From the NCBI RefSeq assembly GCF_003719195.1, contig NZ_CP024996.1, positions 620,001 to 684,000 on the forward strand: a DNA stretch of 64,000 nucleotides, given 5' to 3'. The notes beneath the pieces are model-generated. The model did not search any database, was not told where the DNA came from, and worked only from the letters and a program-made list of their open reading frames with translations. Below, one piece after another: positions 9,023-17,947 of this stretch. Every line of letters starts with the position of its first letter. Positions within the stretch are counted from its first letter, which is position 1. The DNA is from Herbaspirillum rubrisubalbicans. Lineage in GTDB: Bacteria > Pseudomonadota > Gammaproteobacteria > Burkholderiales > Burkholderiaceae_D. Made by a program: the position numbers and the translations under genes.

Positions 9023-9199
9023 GCTCTAAAGCAGATCAATCGTGTGCGATCGATCTGCTGCAGAGATGGAGTGGTCGCTCAGGAATCAGCGCTAGAGCTG
9101 CGGACTGTTTTCCCGCATGTCCTGATCGGAATAATTGTCGCCTTGCGGCTTGTTGCGCGAGCCGTACTGATCACTGTCGCCAGGGGGCCAGGAGATACC

Positions 9200-10360
9200 A
9201 TGCGTGCACTGCTCTATCATTCGGCCCACGACGTGCGGGTCGAATCCGTCCCCGACCCCATCATTCAGGAAGCCGACGACATCATCCTCAAGGTCAGCGC
9301 CACCGCCATCTGCGGTTCCGACCTGCACTTGTATCGCGGCAAGATCCCCGCCACCCAGGCCGGTGACATCCTCGGGCATGAATTCATGGGGGGCGTGGTG
9401 GAAGCCGGGCCGGCCGTCAAGCGCCTCAAGAAAGGCGACCGGGTGGTGGTCCCCTTCGTCATCGCCTGCGGCCAGTGCTTCTTCTGCGACCAACATCTTT
9501 ACGCGGCCTGCGAAACCACCAATCCCGACCGTGGCGCCATCATCAATGGCAAGGGTATCCGTTCCGGCGCAGCCATGTTCGGCTACAGCCATCTGTATGG
9601 CGGAATGCCGGGCGGTCAGGCGCAGTACGTGCGGGTGCCCAAGGCCGACGTGGGACCGATCCGCATCGACTCGGCGCTGGCCGATGAGCAGGTGCTATTC
9701 CTGAGCGATATCCTGCCCACCGGTTACCAGGCGGTGAAGAATGCCGGCGTGGGCGAAGGCAGCAGCGTGGCCATCTACGGCGCCGGGCCGGTGGGCCAGA
9801 TGGCGGCTGCTTGCGCGCGGATGCTGGGGGCGGAAAAAATCTTCATGGTGGACCACCATGATTACCGGCTGCGCTTCGCGGTGGAGCAGTATGACGTGCT
9901 GCCGGTGAACTTCGATCAGGTCGATCCGGCCGAATACATCATCGCCAATACCGCCGGCCGCGGAGTGGATGCGGTGATCGATGCGGTCGGTTTCGAAGCC
10001 AAGGGCAGCGCGCTGGAGACGGCGATGACCAACCTCAAGCTCGAAGGCAGCAGCGGTCAGGCGCTGCGTCACTGCATCGCCTCGGTGCGGCGCGGCGGTA
10101 CCCTGAGCGTGCCGGGGGTGTATGCCGGTTTCATCCACGGCTTCCTGTTCGGTGACATCTTCGAGAAGGGGCTCACCGTCAAGACCGGCCAGACCCACGT
10201 GCAACATTACATGCCCGAACTGCTGGCCAGCATCGAGGATGGCTGGCTACGCCCGGAAGCCATCATTACCCACCGCTTGCCGCTGGAAGAGGCGGCACGG
10301 GGGTATCGCATCTTCAATGAAAAGCAGGAGGAGTGTCGTAAGGTGGTCCTGACGGCGTGA
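9200..10360 (+). CDS. Zinc-dependent alcohol dehydrogenase (formaldehyde dehydrogenase-like)
   Basis: A 386-residue medium-chain dehydrogenase. It has catalytic-zinc residues in ICGSD and GHEFMG, the structural-zinc cysteine cluster in [16 protein letters not shown], and a Rossmann NAD(P) motif [11 protein letters not shown] at about 185. The insertion around residues 110-130 ([20 protein letters not shown]) and the long C-terminal half match the glutathione-independent formaldehyde dehydrogenase/threonine dehydrogenase-like branch. The true substrate is unknown. The start is set by AGGAGATACC before the ATG, not by the longer upstream frame. A clear terminator follows, so it is probably monocistronic. 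Confidence 0.87.
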   Translation: MRALLYHSAHDVRVESVPDPIIQEADDIILKVSATAICGSDLHLYRGKIPATQAGDILGHEFMGGVVEAGPAVKRLKKGDRVVVPFVIACGQCFFCDQHLYAACETTNPDRGAIINGKGIRSGAAMFGYSHLYGGMPGGQAQYVRVPKADVGPIRIDSALADEQVLFLSDILPTGYQAVKNAGVGEGSSVAIYGAGPVGQMAAACARMLGAEKIFMVDHHDYRLRFAVEQYDVLPVNFDQVDPAEYIIANTAGRGVDAVIDAVGFEAKGSALETAMTNLKLEGSSGQALRHCIASVRRGGTLSVPGVYAGFIHGFLFGDIFEKGLTVKTGQTHVQHYMPELLASIEDGWLRPEAIITHRLPLEEAARGYRIFNEKQEECRKVVLTA

Positions 10361-10410
10361 CAGAAACAGGACGTCGCCTGAGTCGCTTTTTGCCTGCCCG
10401 TTGGGCGTGC

Positions 10411-10436
10411 CAAGCCACCTTTCGAGGTGGCTTTTG
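10411..10436 (+). terminator. Rho-independent terminator after alcohol dehydrogenase
   Basis: A perfect 9-bp stem (AAGCCACCT at 10412-10420, AGGTGGCTT at 10425-10433) closes a stable TTCG tetraloop and is followed by T-rich sequence. It lies 50 bases after the stop codon. Because the stem ends in AA/TT it could also work weakly on the other strand. Confidence 0.85.
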
Positions 10437-10650
10437 CATGGTTTTAGGCAATGCGGAATTGTGACCAGAAAATGAATGCGATTGTGATGTGATGCATAAA
10501 CGACAATATGCCAAGATTCCTTTGCTGGTAAGACCTTTGTGTGCGTAAATACCTGTCGATATGTAAAAAATGTGAATGAACGACCAGTACGGCCGTGCAC
10601 TTTCTGCATATTTCTTATTTTTATGCGGTTCGTATTCACGGGGAAAGCAG

Positions 10651-12219
10651 ATGAAGGGTTGGGCGGAAATGAGAATTGGCATGAAGTTGAGTCTGGGCTT
10701 TGCCAGCCTGTTGTTGATGACGCTGGCGCTGGTGGCGGTGGCGATCCTGGGGATCAATTCCCTGCGTAGCTCTATCGAGCGCGCCAATGATGTGCAAAAT
10801 GAAAAGCTGGAGCCGCTCTATGCGGCGCGCGAAGCCCTGGACCAGACCGGGATCGCGGCGCGCAATGCCTACGTGTTCCTGGAGGATGTCGACGCCCGGA
10901 AGGAATTGAAGATCGTCGACGAACAAAAGGCGATCTACTTGGCCGAGCTGCAGAAGTTGGAGCCCTTGCTGGCTGACAATCCCAATTTCAGCGCCGTGCG
11001 CGGCGGCCTGCTGCAGATGGCCGATGAGCTCCGGCTCCCGCGCCAATATCGCCAAAGCGGGGCGATGGAGGCCTATCGCGATTTCCTGGTCAATCGATGC
11101 AGCCCCTTGCGGCGCAAGATCGTCGAGGACATCAACCAGCTCATCGCCGAGATCGCCGGCCAGAGCAAGGCTGCCGGCGCTGCCAGCGAGAGTGCGGCCA
11201 AGGATGCCTTGCACCTGATTTCCTTGCTGGCCGTGGTGGTGACCCTGCTGGCGGTGACAGTGGCTTTTATCATCACTCGCGGCCTGCTGCGCCAGCTCGG
11301 CGGCGAGCCTGCCTATGCGATGGCCATCGCCCAGCAGATCGCGCATGGCGACCTGGCCGTGGAGGTGAGTATGCGCGCCGATGATCGCAGCAGCCTGCTG
11401 TACGCCATCAGGATGATGCGCGACAGCCTGGCGGCCATCGTCGGCCAGGTGCGGCAGGGGACCGATTCGATCGAGCGTGCTTCCACCGAGATCGCCAGCG
11501 GCAACGTCGACCTGTCGGCACGCACTGAACGCCAGGCCAGTTCTCTGGAGGAAACCGCCAGCGCCATGGAAGAGATTACCTCGGCGGTGCGCCACAATGC
11601 AGAGAATGCGGCCCAGGCCAGCGAACTGGCCGAATCGGCCTCGGTCATCGCGGTCAAGGGCGGTCAGTTGATGGGCGAGGTGGTGGCGACGATGGATGAT
11701 ATCAACCAGTCGTCCATCAAGGTGGTGGATATCATCAGCGTGATCGATGGCATCGCCTTCCAGACCAATATCCTGGCCCTGAACGCGGCAGTCGAAGCAG
11801 CACGGGCGGGCGAGGGCGGACGTGGCTTTGCTGTGGTGGCGAGCGAGGTGCGCACGCTGGCCCAGCGCAGCGCCGCCGCGGCCAAGGAGATCAAAGAATT
11901 GATCAGCGCTTCGGTGACCAAGGTCGAGGCCGGTAGCAGTCTGGTCAAGGGTGCAGGCGTGACCATGGAAGAGATCGTGGCCAGCGTGCGCAAGGTGACT
12001 GGCGTGATCGCCGACATCACCGTTTCCAGCCGTGAGCAGAGCGCGGGCATCGAGCAGGTCAATGACGCCATCACCCACATGGATGAAGCTACCCAGCAGA
12101 ATTCGGCACTGGTGGAACAGGCCGCTGCTGCTGCCCAGGCGCTGACTTCGCAGGCAGGGTCGCTGGCGCGCCTGGTATCCACCTTCAAGGTCGCGCCGAC
12201 GGCGGCCGTGCCGGGATAG
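10651..12219 (+). CDS. Methyl-accepting chemotaxis protein
   Basis: A 522-residue inner-membrane chemoreceptor. A first membrane segment (about 12-35, [20 protein letters not shown]), a periplasmic four-helix-type sensor (about 35-195), a second membrane segment (about 190-212), HAMP, and a cytoplasmic signalling domain follow in order. The hairpin tip [20 protein letters not shown] is conserved, with [14 protein letters not shown] after it. No C-terminal CheR/CheB pentapeptide is evident. The start at MKGWAEM follows GGGAAAG. The next gene begins 10 bases after its stop, so receptor and GAF-EAL protein may share a message. The ligand is unknown. Confidence 0.92.
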   Translation: MKGWAEMRIGMKLSLGFASLLLMTLALVAVAILGINSLRSSIERANDVQNEKLEPLYAAREALDQTGIAARNAYVFLEDVDARKELKIVDEQKAIYLAELQKLEPLLADNPNFSAVRGGLLQMADELRLPRQYRQSGAMEAYRDFLVNRCSPLRRKIVEDINQLIAEIAGQSKAAGAASESAAKDALHLISLLAVVVTLLAVTVAFIITRGLLRQLGGEPAYAMAIAQQIAHGDLAVEVSMRADDRSSLLYAIRMMRDSLAAIVGQVRQGTDSIERASTEIASGNVDLSARTERQASSLEETASAMEEITSAVRHNAENAAQASELAESASVIAVKGGQLMGEVVATMDDINQSSIKVVDIISVIDGIAFQTNILALNAAVEAARAGEGGRGFAVVASEVRTLAQRSAAAAKEIKELISASVTKVEAGSSLVKGAGVTMEEIVASVRKVTGVIADITVSSREQSAGIEQVNDAITHMDEATQQNSALVEQAAAAAQALTSQAGSLARLVSTFKVAPTAAVPG

Positions 12220-12229
12220 GGGGGCGCTG

Positions 12230-14020
12230 GTGCAGAGTTTGCAAACAGCAGAGTATCCGCTCACGGTGCCGTGTGAAGACGCCCGGCTGGCCGAGTTGCA
12301 GTCCTACTGTGTGCTCGATACCTTGCCCGACATGCTGTGCGACCAGGTCACGCAACTGGCCAGGTCGATGTTCGGGGTGGAGATCGCGCTGGTGTCCTTG
12401 ATCGATGAACATCGCCAGTGGTTCAAGTCGCGCATCGGACTGGAGGTGCGTGAGATGCCGCGTGCGGATTCCTTCTGCGCGCACGCCATCTACTCCAGCG
12501 GCAGCATGGTGGTGCTGGATGCCCGGCAAGATGAGCGTTTCGCCGACAACGTGCTGGTGACCGGTGCGCCATTCATTCGCTTCTACGCCGGCGTGCCGCT
12601 GGTCACGCCCCAGGGACAGCCGCTGGGAACGCTGTGCATCATCGATTCACAGGCGCGCAGTCATTTCAGCCAGGCCGAACAGGCGCAACTGGAGCAACTG
12701 GCGGCCATCGTCATGGAGCGCCTGGAGCAGTTACGCAACAGCGGCTACACCGATCATGTGACGGGTTTGCCCAATCGCGCCAGGCTCATGGAAGTGCTGC
12801 GTTCGCGTGCACAGGAGAGCGGCCCGGTGAGCCGCTCGTGTGCAGCGCTGGCGGTGGATATCTGTCCACGTGAATATTTGTTCGACATGGTCAAGGCACT
12901 CGGCTGGGATTATGCCGAGGCTTTTCTGGTCGAGGTCTGTCGCACGCTGCAGCGCGCATTGGGAACCACCCAGGTGTACCGGGTGGCGACCACCACCTTC
13001 GTCTACCTGGATGATGGTGATGCGCAGCAGCGCCAACAGCGGCAGGCGTCGCTGCAGCGTCATTTTGCCCATGCGCTGGAGATCCATGGCATTCCGCACC
13101 AGCTCGACATCGCCGTCGGCATACTGCCACAGGTCGATGAACTTGATGGCGGCGACGTGGTGCGTGCATTGCTGACGGTGATCGACGTGAGTCGCGAGGA
13201 AGGCGTCTCGCCGCGCATCTTCGAGCCGGCTCATGCAGAAAACCAGCGCTATGCCTTCTGGGTACTGTCGGCTTTGCCGGTGGCTTTCAACACACCGGGC
13301 GAACTGAGCCTGTATTACCAGCCCAAGGTCAGGTTACAGGATGGTGCCTGCATCGGGGTCGAAGCGCTGATCCGCTGGCAGCACCCCATCCTGGGCAATA
13401 TCTCGCCGGAGGTGTTCATCAGCCTGGCGGAAAAGACCGCCCAGATCCGCCAGATCACCACCTGGGTAGTCCGCCAGGCGGTGGAACAGGCAGCGCACTG
13501 GGCGCAGCGCGGACGCGCCACGCCGGTGGCTATCAATACCTCGGCCAGGGATTTCGAGGCGGATGACTTGCAGTGCCTGCTGGCGCAGTTGTTGATGCAG
13601 CACATGGTGCCGCCGGGATTGATCGAGATCGAATTTACCGAGAGCGCCATGGCCAGCAATCCCGAGGTGGTACGCCAGCGCGTGCAGGCCATCCGCGAAC
13701 TGGGGGTGAAGGTGGCCATCGATGATTTCGGTGCGGGTTTCAGCAATCTAAGCTACCTCAAGAGCATCCCGGCCGACGTCATGAAGATCGATCGTTCCTT
13801 CATTCGTGGCCTGGTCGATGACGAGGCCGACCAGGTGATCGTGCCGTCCATCATCCACCTGGCGCACCAGCTTGGCTTTGGCGTGGTGGCCGAAGGCGTG
13901 GAGTGTGAACGCACGGTGCGCCTGTTGCAACATCTCGGCTGCGATTATGCCCAGGGCTATGCCATCGCCCGGCCGATGCCGGCCGAGGAACTGGAAGAGT
14001 GGATGGGAATGTCCCGCTGA
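12230..14020 (+). CDS. GAF / degenerate GGDEF / EAL protein (probable c-di-GMP phosphodiesterase)
   Basis: A 596-residue soluble protein. A GAF domain (about 20-165) contains IRFYAGVPLVTPQGQPLGTL. The GGDEF-like domain (about 175-310) begins TDHVTGLPNRARL, but the signature position reads YRVATTTFVYL instead of GGDEF, so cyclase activity is unlikely. The EAL domain (about 330-590) keeps VEALIRW, a Glu in EIEFTES, DDFGAGFSNLSYL and VVAEGVE. It is therefore likely a phosphodiesterase or c-di-GMP sensor tuned by GAF. Start is GTG at 12230 with a preceding AGGGGGG. It lies just downstream of the chemoreceptor and is convergent with an HTH-GAF protein carrying a related GAF domain. Confidence 0.87.
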   Translation: MQSLQTAEYPLTVPCEDARLAELQSYCVLDTLPDMLCDQVTQLARSMFGVEIALVSLIDEHRQWFKSRIGLEVREMPRADSFCAHAIYSSGSMVVLDARQDERFADNVLVTGAPFIRFYAGVPLVTPQGQPLGTLCIIDSQARSHFSQAEQAQLEQLAAIVMERLEQLRNSGYTDHVTGLPNRARLMEVLRSRAQESGPVSRSCAALAVDICPREYLFDMVKALGWDYAEAFLVEVCRTLQRALGTTQVYRVATTTFVYLDDGDAQQRQQRQASLQRHFAHALEIHGIPHQLDIAVGILPQVDELDGGDVVRALLTVIDVSREEGVSPRIFEPAHAENQRYAFWVLSALPVAFNTPGELSLYYQPKVRLQDGACIGVEALIRWQHPILGNISPEVFISLAEKTAQIRQITTWVVRQAVEQAAHWAQRGRATPVAINTSARDFEADDLQCLLAQLLMQHMVPPGLIEIEFTESAMASNPEVVRQRVQAIRELGVKVAIDDFGAGFSNLSYLKSIPADVMKIDRSFIRGLVDDEADQVIVPSIIHLAHQLGFGVVAEGVECERTVRLLQHLGCDYAQGYAIARPMPAEELEEWMGMSR

Positions 14021-14033
14021 GCAGCAGCGCGTC

Positions 14034-14786
14034 TTACTGATGCCGCGTTTCGAGGATTTGCAGCGAGAGAATGTCGGTGGCCATGACCGCCAGTTCTTCC
14101 AGCGCCTGCCGCTCATGCGCACGCAGGATGCGCGGTTCGGTATCGATCACGCACAGCGAGCCAAAGGCCTTGCCCTGGTGCATCAGGCGGATGCCGGCGT
14201 AGAAGCGGATGTAGGGATCCGAGGTGACCATGGGATTGTTGACGAAGCGCGCATCCCGGGTGGCATCGGGGACGGTGAAGATATCTTCCTGCATGACGGC
14301 GTAATTGCAGAAGGCCCAGGAGCGCGGCGTGGAACTGATGTTCAAGCCGTGTGCAGCGCGGAAGATCTGTAGTTCCGAGGTCAGGAAGGTGACCAGGGCG
14401 ATGGGCACGTCCAGCAATTCGCTGGCGAGCCATGTCAGGCGTTGAAAGCGGGCCTCGCAATGTACGTCTTCCATGATCTGTTCAACAAAGCGCGCACGTT
14501 CAGGCTCGTTCTGGCTGACCGGATAAGGAACCTCGATCGGTGGCGCAGACGGACCGGCGGTGGGCTCGGGTTGTTTCACTTCGCGGTGGCCGAGCAAGGT
14601 CATGACCGAACTCAACCGGGTACGCCGGTGACCGCCTGGTGTCTTCCAGGAGGCCAGCATTCCGCTTTCCATCCACATCTGGGCGGTCGTGATCGAAACA
14701 CCCAGCATCTTGGCGGCTTCCCGTGAGGTCATCGCAGGGTCGCTGGGCGGCATGTCGTTGTCATCAGATGGTACTGCGCGTCCCAT
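14034..14786 (-). CDS. HTH (excisionase/MerR-like) - GAF fusion protein
   Basis: A 250-residue protein. Residues about 18-65 (MTSREAAKMLGVSITTAQMW, then ESGMLASWKTPGGHRR) form a winged-helix module of the excisionase/BldC kind. Residues about 95-245 form a GAF domain with DPYIRFYAGIRL and AFGSLCVIDTEPR, close in type to the GAF of the convergent EAL protein. It is probably a small-molecule or redox-responsive DNA-binding protein. I cannot name the ligand. The ATG at 14786 follows AAGGATC. Its promoter lies in a strikingly AT-rich stretch. Confidence 0.75.
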   Translation of the reverse strand: MGRAVPSDDNDMPPSDPAMTSREAAKMLGVSITTAQMWMESGMLASWKTPGGHRRTRLSSVMTLLGHREVKQPEPTAGPSAPPIEVPYPVSQNEPERARFVEQIMEDVHCEARFQRLTWLASELLDVPIALVTFLTSELQIFRAAHGLNISSTPRSWAFCNYAVMQEDIFTVPDATRDARFVNNPMVTSDPYIRFYAGIRLMHQGKAFGSLCVIDTEPRILRAHERQALEELAVMATDILSLQILETRHQ

Positions 14787-15174
14787 TTGATTGATCCTTG
14801 TAAAAGTATAACTGTGCTAGATAAAATTTGAATATTTCGCATATTTAATATTTTATGGATGGCAGAAATACAACAAAAGAAAAATACTTTAATATTTTTC
14901 ACTTCTAGTTAGCGCTGCCATAAGCAAAAATGCGAAATAAACAAATTTCCATACTGTAGAGGCAAGAACTTACGTGTTCCTTGTGGCGGACTTTTTCCTA
15001 TGGGGCAGGAATTTTTATTGACCCACGGAGTTTTTATGATGTTCGTGCCAATGGGGCATTGTAGTGCTCAATGCAAAATGATGTCGGACAAGTCCCCTCG
15101 TTCTGCCCCGAAGCTGACTTGGGTCAAGCCCTGCAGGCCGGTTTGTGTAGACACGAGGAAACACAGAGGGAGCC
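14787..15174. other. AT-rich intergenic region
   Basis: Of these 388 bases, about 14800-14960 is far richer in A and T than the surroundings, with many AATATT and TTTAAT runs. Such sequence is typical of foreign or silenced DNA, or of a strong upstream promoter region. A short open frame at 15000-15191 has no convincing ribosome site or protein character, and I do not call it a gene. Confidence 0.6.
14805..14832 (-). promoter_or_regulatory. Possible sigma-70 promoter of the HTH-GAF gene
   Basis: On the minus strand TTCAAA (14832-14827) and TATACT (14810-14805) are separated by 16 bases and lie about 20-45 bases before the ATG. The -10 is good and the -35 is moderate (4 of 6). Confidence 0.4.
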
Positions 15175-15384
15175 ATGAGTCAGCAAGATGAGGTCGGCAT
15201 GGATTCCCATCGGATGAAAATCTGCATCGGCGGGACGACTTACGTCATCGAGAGCCGGGCGCTGGACCTGTCGGAGGGGGAGCGGTTTTATGAATACCGT
15301 GTCTGGTGTGAGGACCAGGTAGTGAAGGATTGGACGCAGGGCAACATGGCTGATTTTTTCGCGCCCGGTCTGCGGCAAGGATAG
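15175..15384 (+). CDS. Small hypothetical protein
   Basis: A 69-residue protein starting MSQQDEVGMDSHRMKICIGG with GAGGGAG 4-5 bases before the ATG. No family is recognised. The sequence alternates strands and charges (TTYVIESRALDLSEGERFYE), suggesting a small folded beta-rich protein. Two hairpins follow, the second with a T-run, so the unit appears monocistronic. It sits at the left edge of the accessory island. Confidence 0.55.
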   Translation: MSQQDEVGMDSHRMKICIGGTTYVIESRALDLSEGERFYEYRVWCEDQVVKDWTQGNMADFFAPGLRQG

Positions 15385-15459
15385 ATAGGAAGGTCATGGC
15401 GGCGGGCGTATGCCGCGCCGCAAAGCTGTCCCGCCTCCTCATCCCCCCGAGGAGGCGTT

Positions 15460-15493
15460 AAGCCCTGCTCCGTGAGGAGTGGGGCTTTTTTTA
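15460..15493 (+). terminator. Rho-independent terminator after the small hypothetical gene
   Basis: Arms 15460-15471 and 15476-15487 pair (AAGCCC and CTCC blocks with a two-base mismatch) and are followed by seven T. Just before it a perfect 9-bp hairpin without T-run occupies 15432-15457 (CGCCTCCTC / GAGGAGGCG). Confidence 0.7.
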
Positions 15494-15576
15494 TCCTGCG
15501 CAAAGACCAAAGCCACCGTGCGGGTGGCTTTCTAAGGTCCGCCTAGATACGTTCGCTCCGGGTCTCTACGATGCGG
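15488..15576. repeat. Direct repeat, left copy, flanking the Septu locus
   Basis: This block recurs on the far side of ptuAB in two pieces. Its first half (TATCCTGCGCAAAGACCAAA onward, ending in GGCTTT) matches 18149-18192 with two differences. Its second half (CTAAGGTCCGCCTAGATACG onward, ending in GATGCGG) matches 18291-18335 with two differences. In this copy the halves are adjacent, whereas in the right copy 98 bases separate them. A hairpin AAGCCACC / GGTGGCTT lies inside the first half. It could be an attachment-site duplication, a recombination scar or ends of a non-autonomous element. Confidence 0.7.
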
Positions 15577-15765
15577 TCCATGCACAACATGACAACGTTG
15601 AATCAAGCCGATAAACTCATGCCGACTATTGCGGATGGGGATAGCGTTGAAGGCCCCGCACTATGTGCCCAATCCGTTCCCCAGGGCAGCCGATTTCGGG
15701 GTGGCCAGTGTTAACTACGAATTGAGTGACTTGCTTTTGCGAGCGATTACTCTGGAGCAATCTGT

Positions 15766-17169
15766 ATGCGTCTAGATAGGTTACGTCTCAAAAACTTCCG
15801 CTGTTTCGGCGATTTTGAGCTCTTGTTCAATACCTCTTCACGGCTGACTGTGCTAGTTGCTGAAAATGGGCAGGGAAAGTCGACTGTGCTGGATGCAATC
15901 CGCATTGGTGTTTGGCCCTTTATCAAGAGTTTTGATCTGGCCAAGTCATCTACTTTTAATGACCCATCCAACAGCATTTCTGTTGATGATGCGCGACTGA
16001 TCCAAGGCCATACCAGCGGAACCATGGTCCGTCTGTTACCGGTTGAGGTCGAGCTGACGGGGGACTGGGGAACTGATACTGCCAAGACGTGGCGTCGCTT
16101 TCGTGAAAAGGAAGATCGGAAGACGAAGACGCTTGACGATGACAACACCAAACTCATGAAGCAGTGGGCTGAGGCGGTCCAGAAGCAGGTGCAAAGCGAG
16201 AGCCCAAACCAGCGTGATTTGCCCGTCTTCGGTTATTACGGCACTGGTCGTCTGTGGGCCCAAAAGCACCTGCGAGACGCAGACAAGCTTAGTAAAGCTG
16301 AAGAGGCAGATCTGCCGATTCGTACCTTCGGCTACCGCAACTGCATGGATCCAGCTTCATCCTATAAGCATTTCCGCGAATGGTTTATCTGGGCCTGGGA
16401 AAGCCGCAGCAATATGCGCGAGCGTCAGCATGTGACCGATGAGGAGCGAAGCAACGCGGATCATCGCATCAAGGTTATTCAGGAGGTCGTGGATATCTTC
16501 CTGAAGGAAACTAGCGGATGGCATACCTTGGAATACAGCGTGGAGGATCAGAAGTCCATCATTCTGTACCACGACGCACATGGACGGATGAAAGTGGATG
16601 ACCTCAGTGATGGCATTCGCAGCATGTTGGCGATGGTGGGAGATGTTGCCTATCGTTGTATCAAACTCAATCCACATTTGGGCGGGCTTGCTGCAAAGGA
16701 AACCTATGGTGTTGTCCTCATTGACGAAGTGGACATGCACCTTCATCCACGCTGGCAGCAACTGGTGCTTGGACAGCTACAGAAGGCGTTCCCAAAAATC
16801 CAGTTCATCGTCACAACACATAGTCCGCAGGTGCTTAGCACAGTGAGGCAGGAGTGTATTCGCGTCATCGGTATCGATCCTACCGGCAACTTGATTGCTG
16901 AACCGCCGTTGGCACGAACTTACGGTGAACCAAGCGGCACAGTAATGTATGCCGTGATGCAGGTTGATCCACAGCCTCCTGTGAGCGAAAAGCCCCAGTT
17001 ACAACGTCTGACCGAACTGGTCGATCAAGGTCAGTATGAAAGTGACGACGCAGTTCGTCTACTTGACGAACTCTTAGCTTTGCTAGGTGAGACACACCCT
17101 CAACTTCAGCGCATACAACGCAGCATTGCTCGCCAAAAAACACTAGGACCAAAGGTACTGAAAGGATGA
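15766..17169 (+). CDS. ptuA: Septu system ATPase PtuA
   Basis: A 467-residue ABC/SMC-like ATPase of the AAA_15/OLD group, soluble. Walker A is AENGQGKST (residues 32-40) after the typical N-terminal RLKNFRCFGDFEL. A signature-like LSDGIRSML starts at 280, Walker B is VVLIDEVDMHLHPRW (316-330), and the switch His is in VTTHSPQVLS (about 349-358). The C-terminal tail is helical. Paired with an HNH-type gene overlapping by ATGA, it matches the two-gene Septu anti-phage system, in which PtuA and PtuB form a complex that cleaves nucleic acid on infection. A GGAG site precedes the ATG. Base composition is more AT-rich than its neighbours, fitting acquisition by transfer. Naming is from motif and pairing, not from a search. 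Confidence 0.82.
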   Translation: MRLDRLRLKNFRCFGDFELLFNTSSRLTVLVAENGQGKSTVLDAIRIGVWPFIKSFDLAKSSTFNDPSNSISVDDARLIQGHTSGTMVRLLPVEVELTGDWGTDTAKTWRRFREKEDRKTKTLDDDNTKLMKQWAEAVQKQVQSESPNQRDLPVFGYYGTGRLWAQKHLRDADKLSKAEEADLPIRTFGYRNCMDPASSYKHFREWFIWAWESRSNMRERQHVTDEERSNADHRIKVIQEVVDIFLKETSGWHTLEYSVEDQKSIILYHDAHGRMKVDDLSDGIRSMLAMVGDVAYRCIKLNPHLGGLAAKETYGVVLIDEVDMHLHPRWQQLVLGQLQKAFPKIQFIVTTHSPQVLSTVRQECIRVIGIDPTGNLIAEPPLARTYGEPSGTVMYAVMQVDPQPPVSEKPQLQRLTELVDQGQYESDDAVRLLDELLALLGETHPQLQRIQRSIARQKTLGPKVLKG

Positions 17170-17891
17170 GGTCAATTCAAAAGATTGGCGGTGGCGGCTA
17201 TCACTTGGCGCAGGCTCATGCCAACCCGCCGCAAACGCATACCCAGGCAACCACCAGATGGACTAGCTTTGGCCACAAAGCTGCGGTGAGGCAATCTCTA
17301 CAGCATGAGCAATACCAGCTTTGTTGCTACAGCGAGATCCGCGCCGATCAATTGGGGCATGGCTACCATATTGAGCATGTGGAGAACAAAAGCCAAAATC
17401 CGGTACGAACCTTTGACTATACAAACCTCGCAGCCAGCGCTTTGGATAGTGCCAATGATCTTGGTCGGTTCAAGCAGCTAGGCAGGGCCACCTTTGGCGG
17501 CCACGCTCCTGGCAAGCAGGCTTCATGCGATATGGCACGCTTTGTTACGTGCCATCAACCGGACTGTGCTCGCTTTTTTGCTTACCTGTCGGATGGTCGT
17601 GTTGTGCCGGCCAATAATTTAACGGCCGCAGATCGAGACCGCGCTCAATACACGATTGATCTACTCAATCTTAATAGTCCGTACCTCATCACGCTACGCC
17701 AGAGCTGGTGGGAGGAGTTGGACAAGCTGTATGCCCAACACCAACAGCAAGGCTGGAGCCTGTCGCATCTGGTTGCGATCGATCTCGTTCCGCACCAGCA
17801 CGCACTCAGTCCTTTTTTCAGCATGACGCGACAGTTTTTTGGCCCAGTGGCCGAAACTGTCTTGCAGCAACAAGCGCCATCATTGCTATGA
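17166..17891 (+). CDS. ptuB: Septu system HNH nuclease PtuB
   Basis: A 241-residue HNH-type endonuclease of the TIGR02646/PtuB family. The core is visible as CCYSEIRAD (53-61), GYHIEHVENKS (66-76) and FDYTNLAAS (83-91), followed by a second Cys/His group (FVTCHQPDCARFF) and a family-typical TIDLLNLNSPYL near residue 160. The ATG overlaps the TGA of ptuA, so the two are translationally coupled and probably made in fixed ratio. It is the likely effector nuclease; PtuA would regulate it with ATP. A nest of inverted repeats begins about 55 bases after the stop. Confidence 0.82.
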   Translation: MRSIQKIGGGGYHLAQAHANPPQTHTQATTRWTSFGHKAAVRQSLQHEQYQLCCYSEIRADQLGHGYHIEHVENKSQNPVRTFDYTNLAASALDSANDLGRFKQLGRATFGGHAPGKQASCDMARFVTCHQPDCARFFAYLSDGRVVPANNLTAADRDRAQYTIDLLNLNSPYLITLRQSWWEELDKLYAQHQQQGWSLSHLVAIDLVPHQHALSPFFSMTRQFFGPVAETVLQQQAPSLL

Positions 17892-17947
17892 CTCATCCAA
17901 CCAAGATTCCCAAAAGCTGATCGAAACCACCAGAACTCATTTCATCA

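Larger units (their letters stand above)
15385..15765. other. Intergenic region before ptuA
   Basis: These 381 bases hold two hairpins (15432-15457 and the 15460-15493 terminator), the left copy of the direct repeat, and about 190 further bases up to the ptuA ATG in which I see no gene. I looked for a retron-type RNA and a reverse transcriptase frame, because related ptuAB genes occur with retrons, and found none. Confidence 0.6.

Noticed and set aside
15000..15191. 63-codon frame (MGQEFLLTHGVF...) before the small hypothetical gene
   Set aside because: No ribosome site, poor protein character, and it overlaps the better supported gene at 15175.
15385..15765. A retron (reverse transcriptase plus msr-msd) associated with ptuAB
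   Set aside because: No reverse-transcriptase frame with the YADD-type motif exists in the island. The structured element downstream has no partner enzyme, so I do not call a retron.
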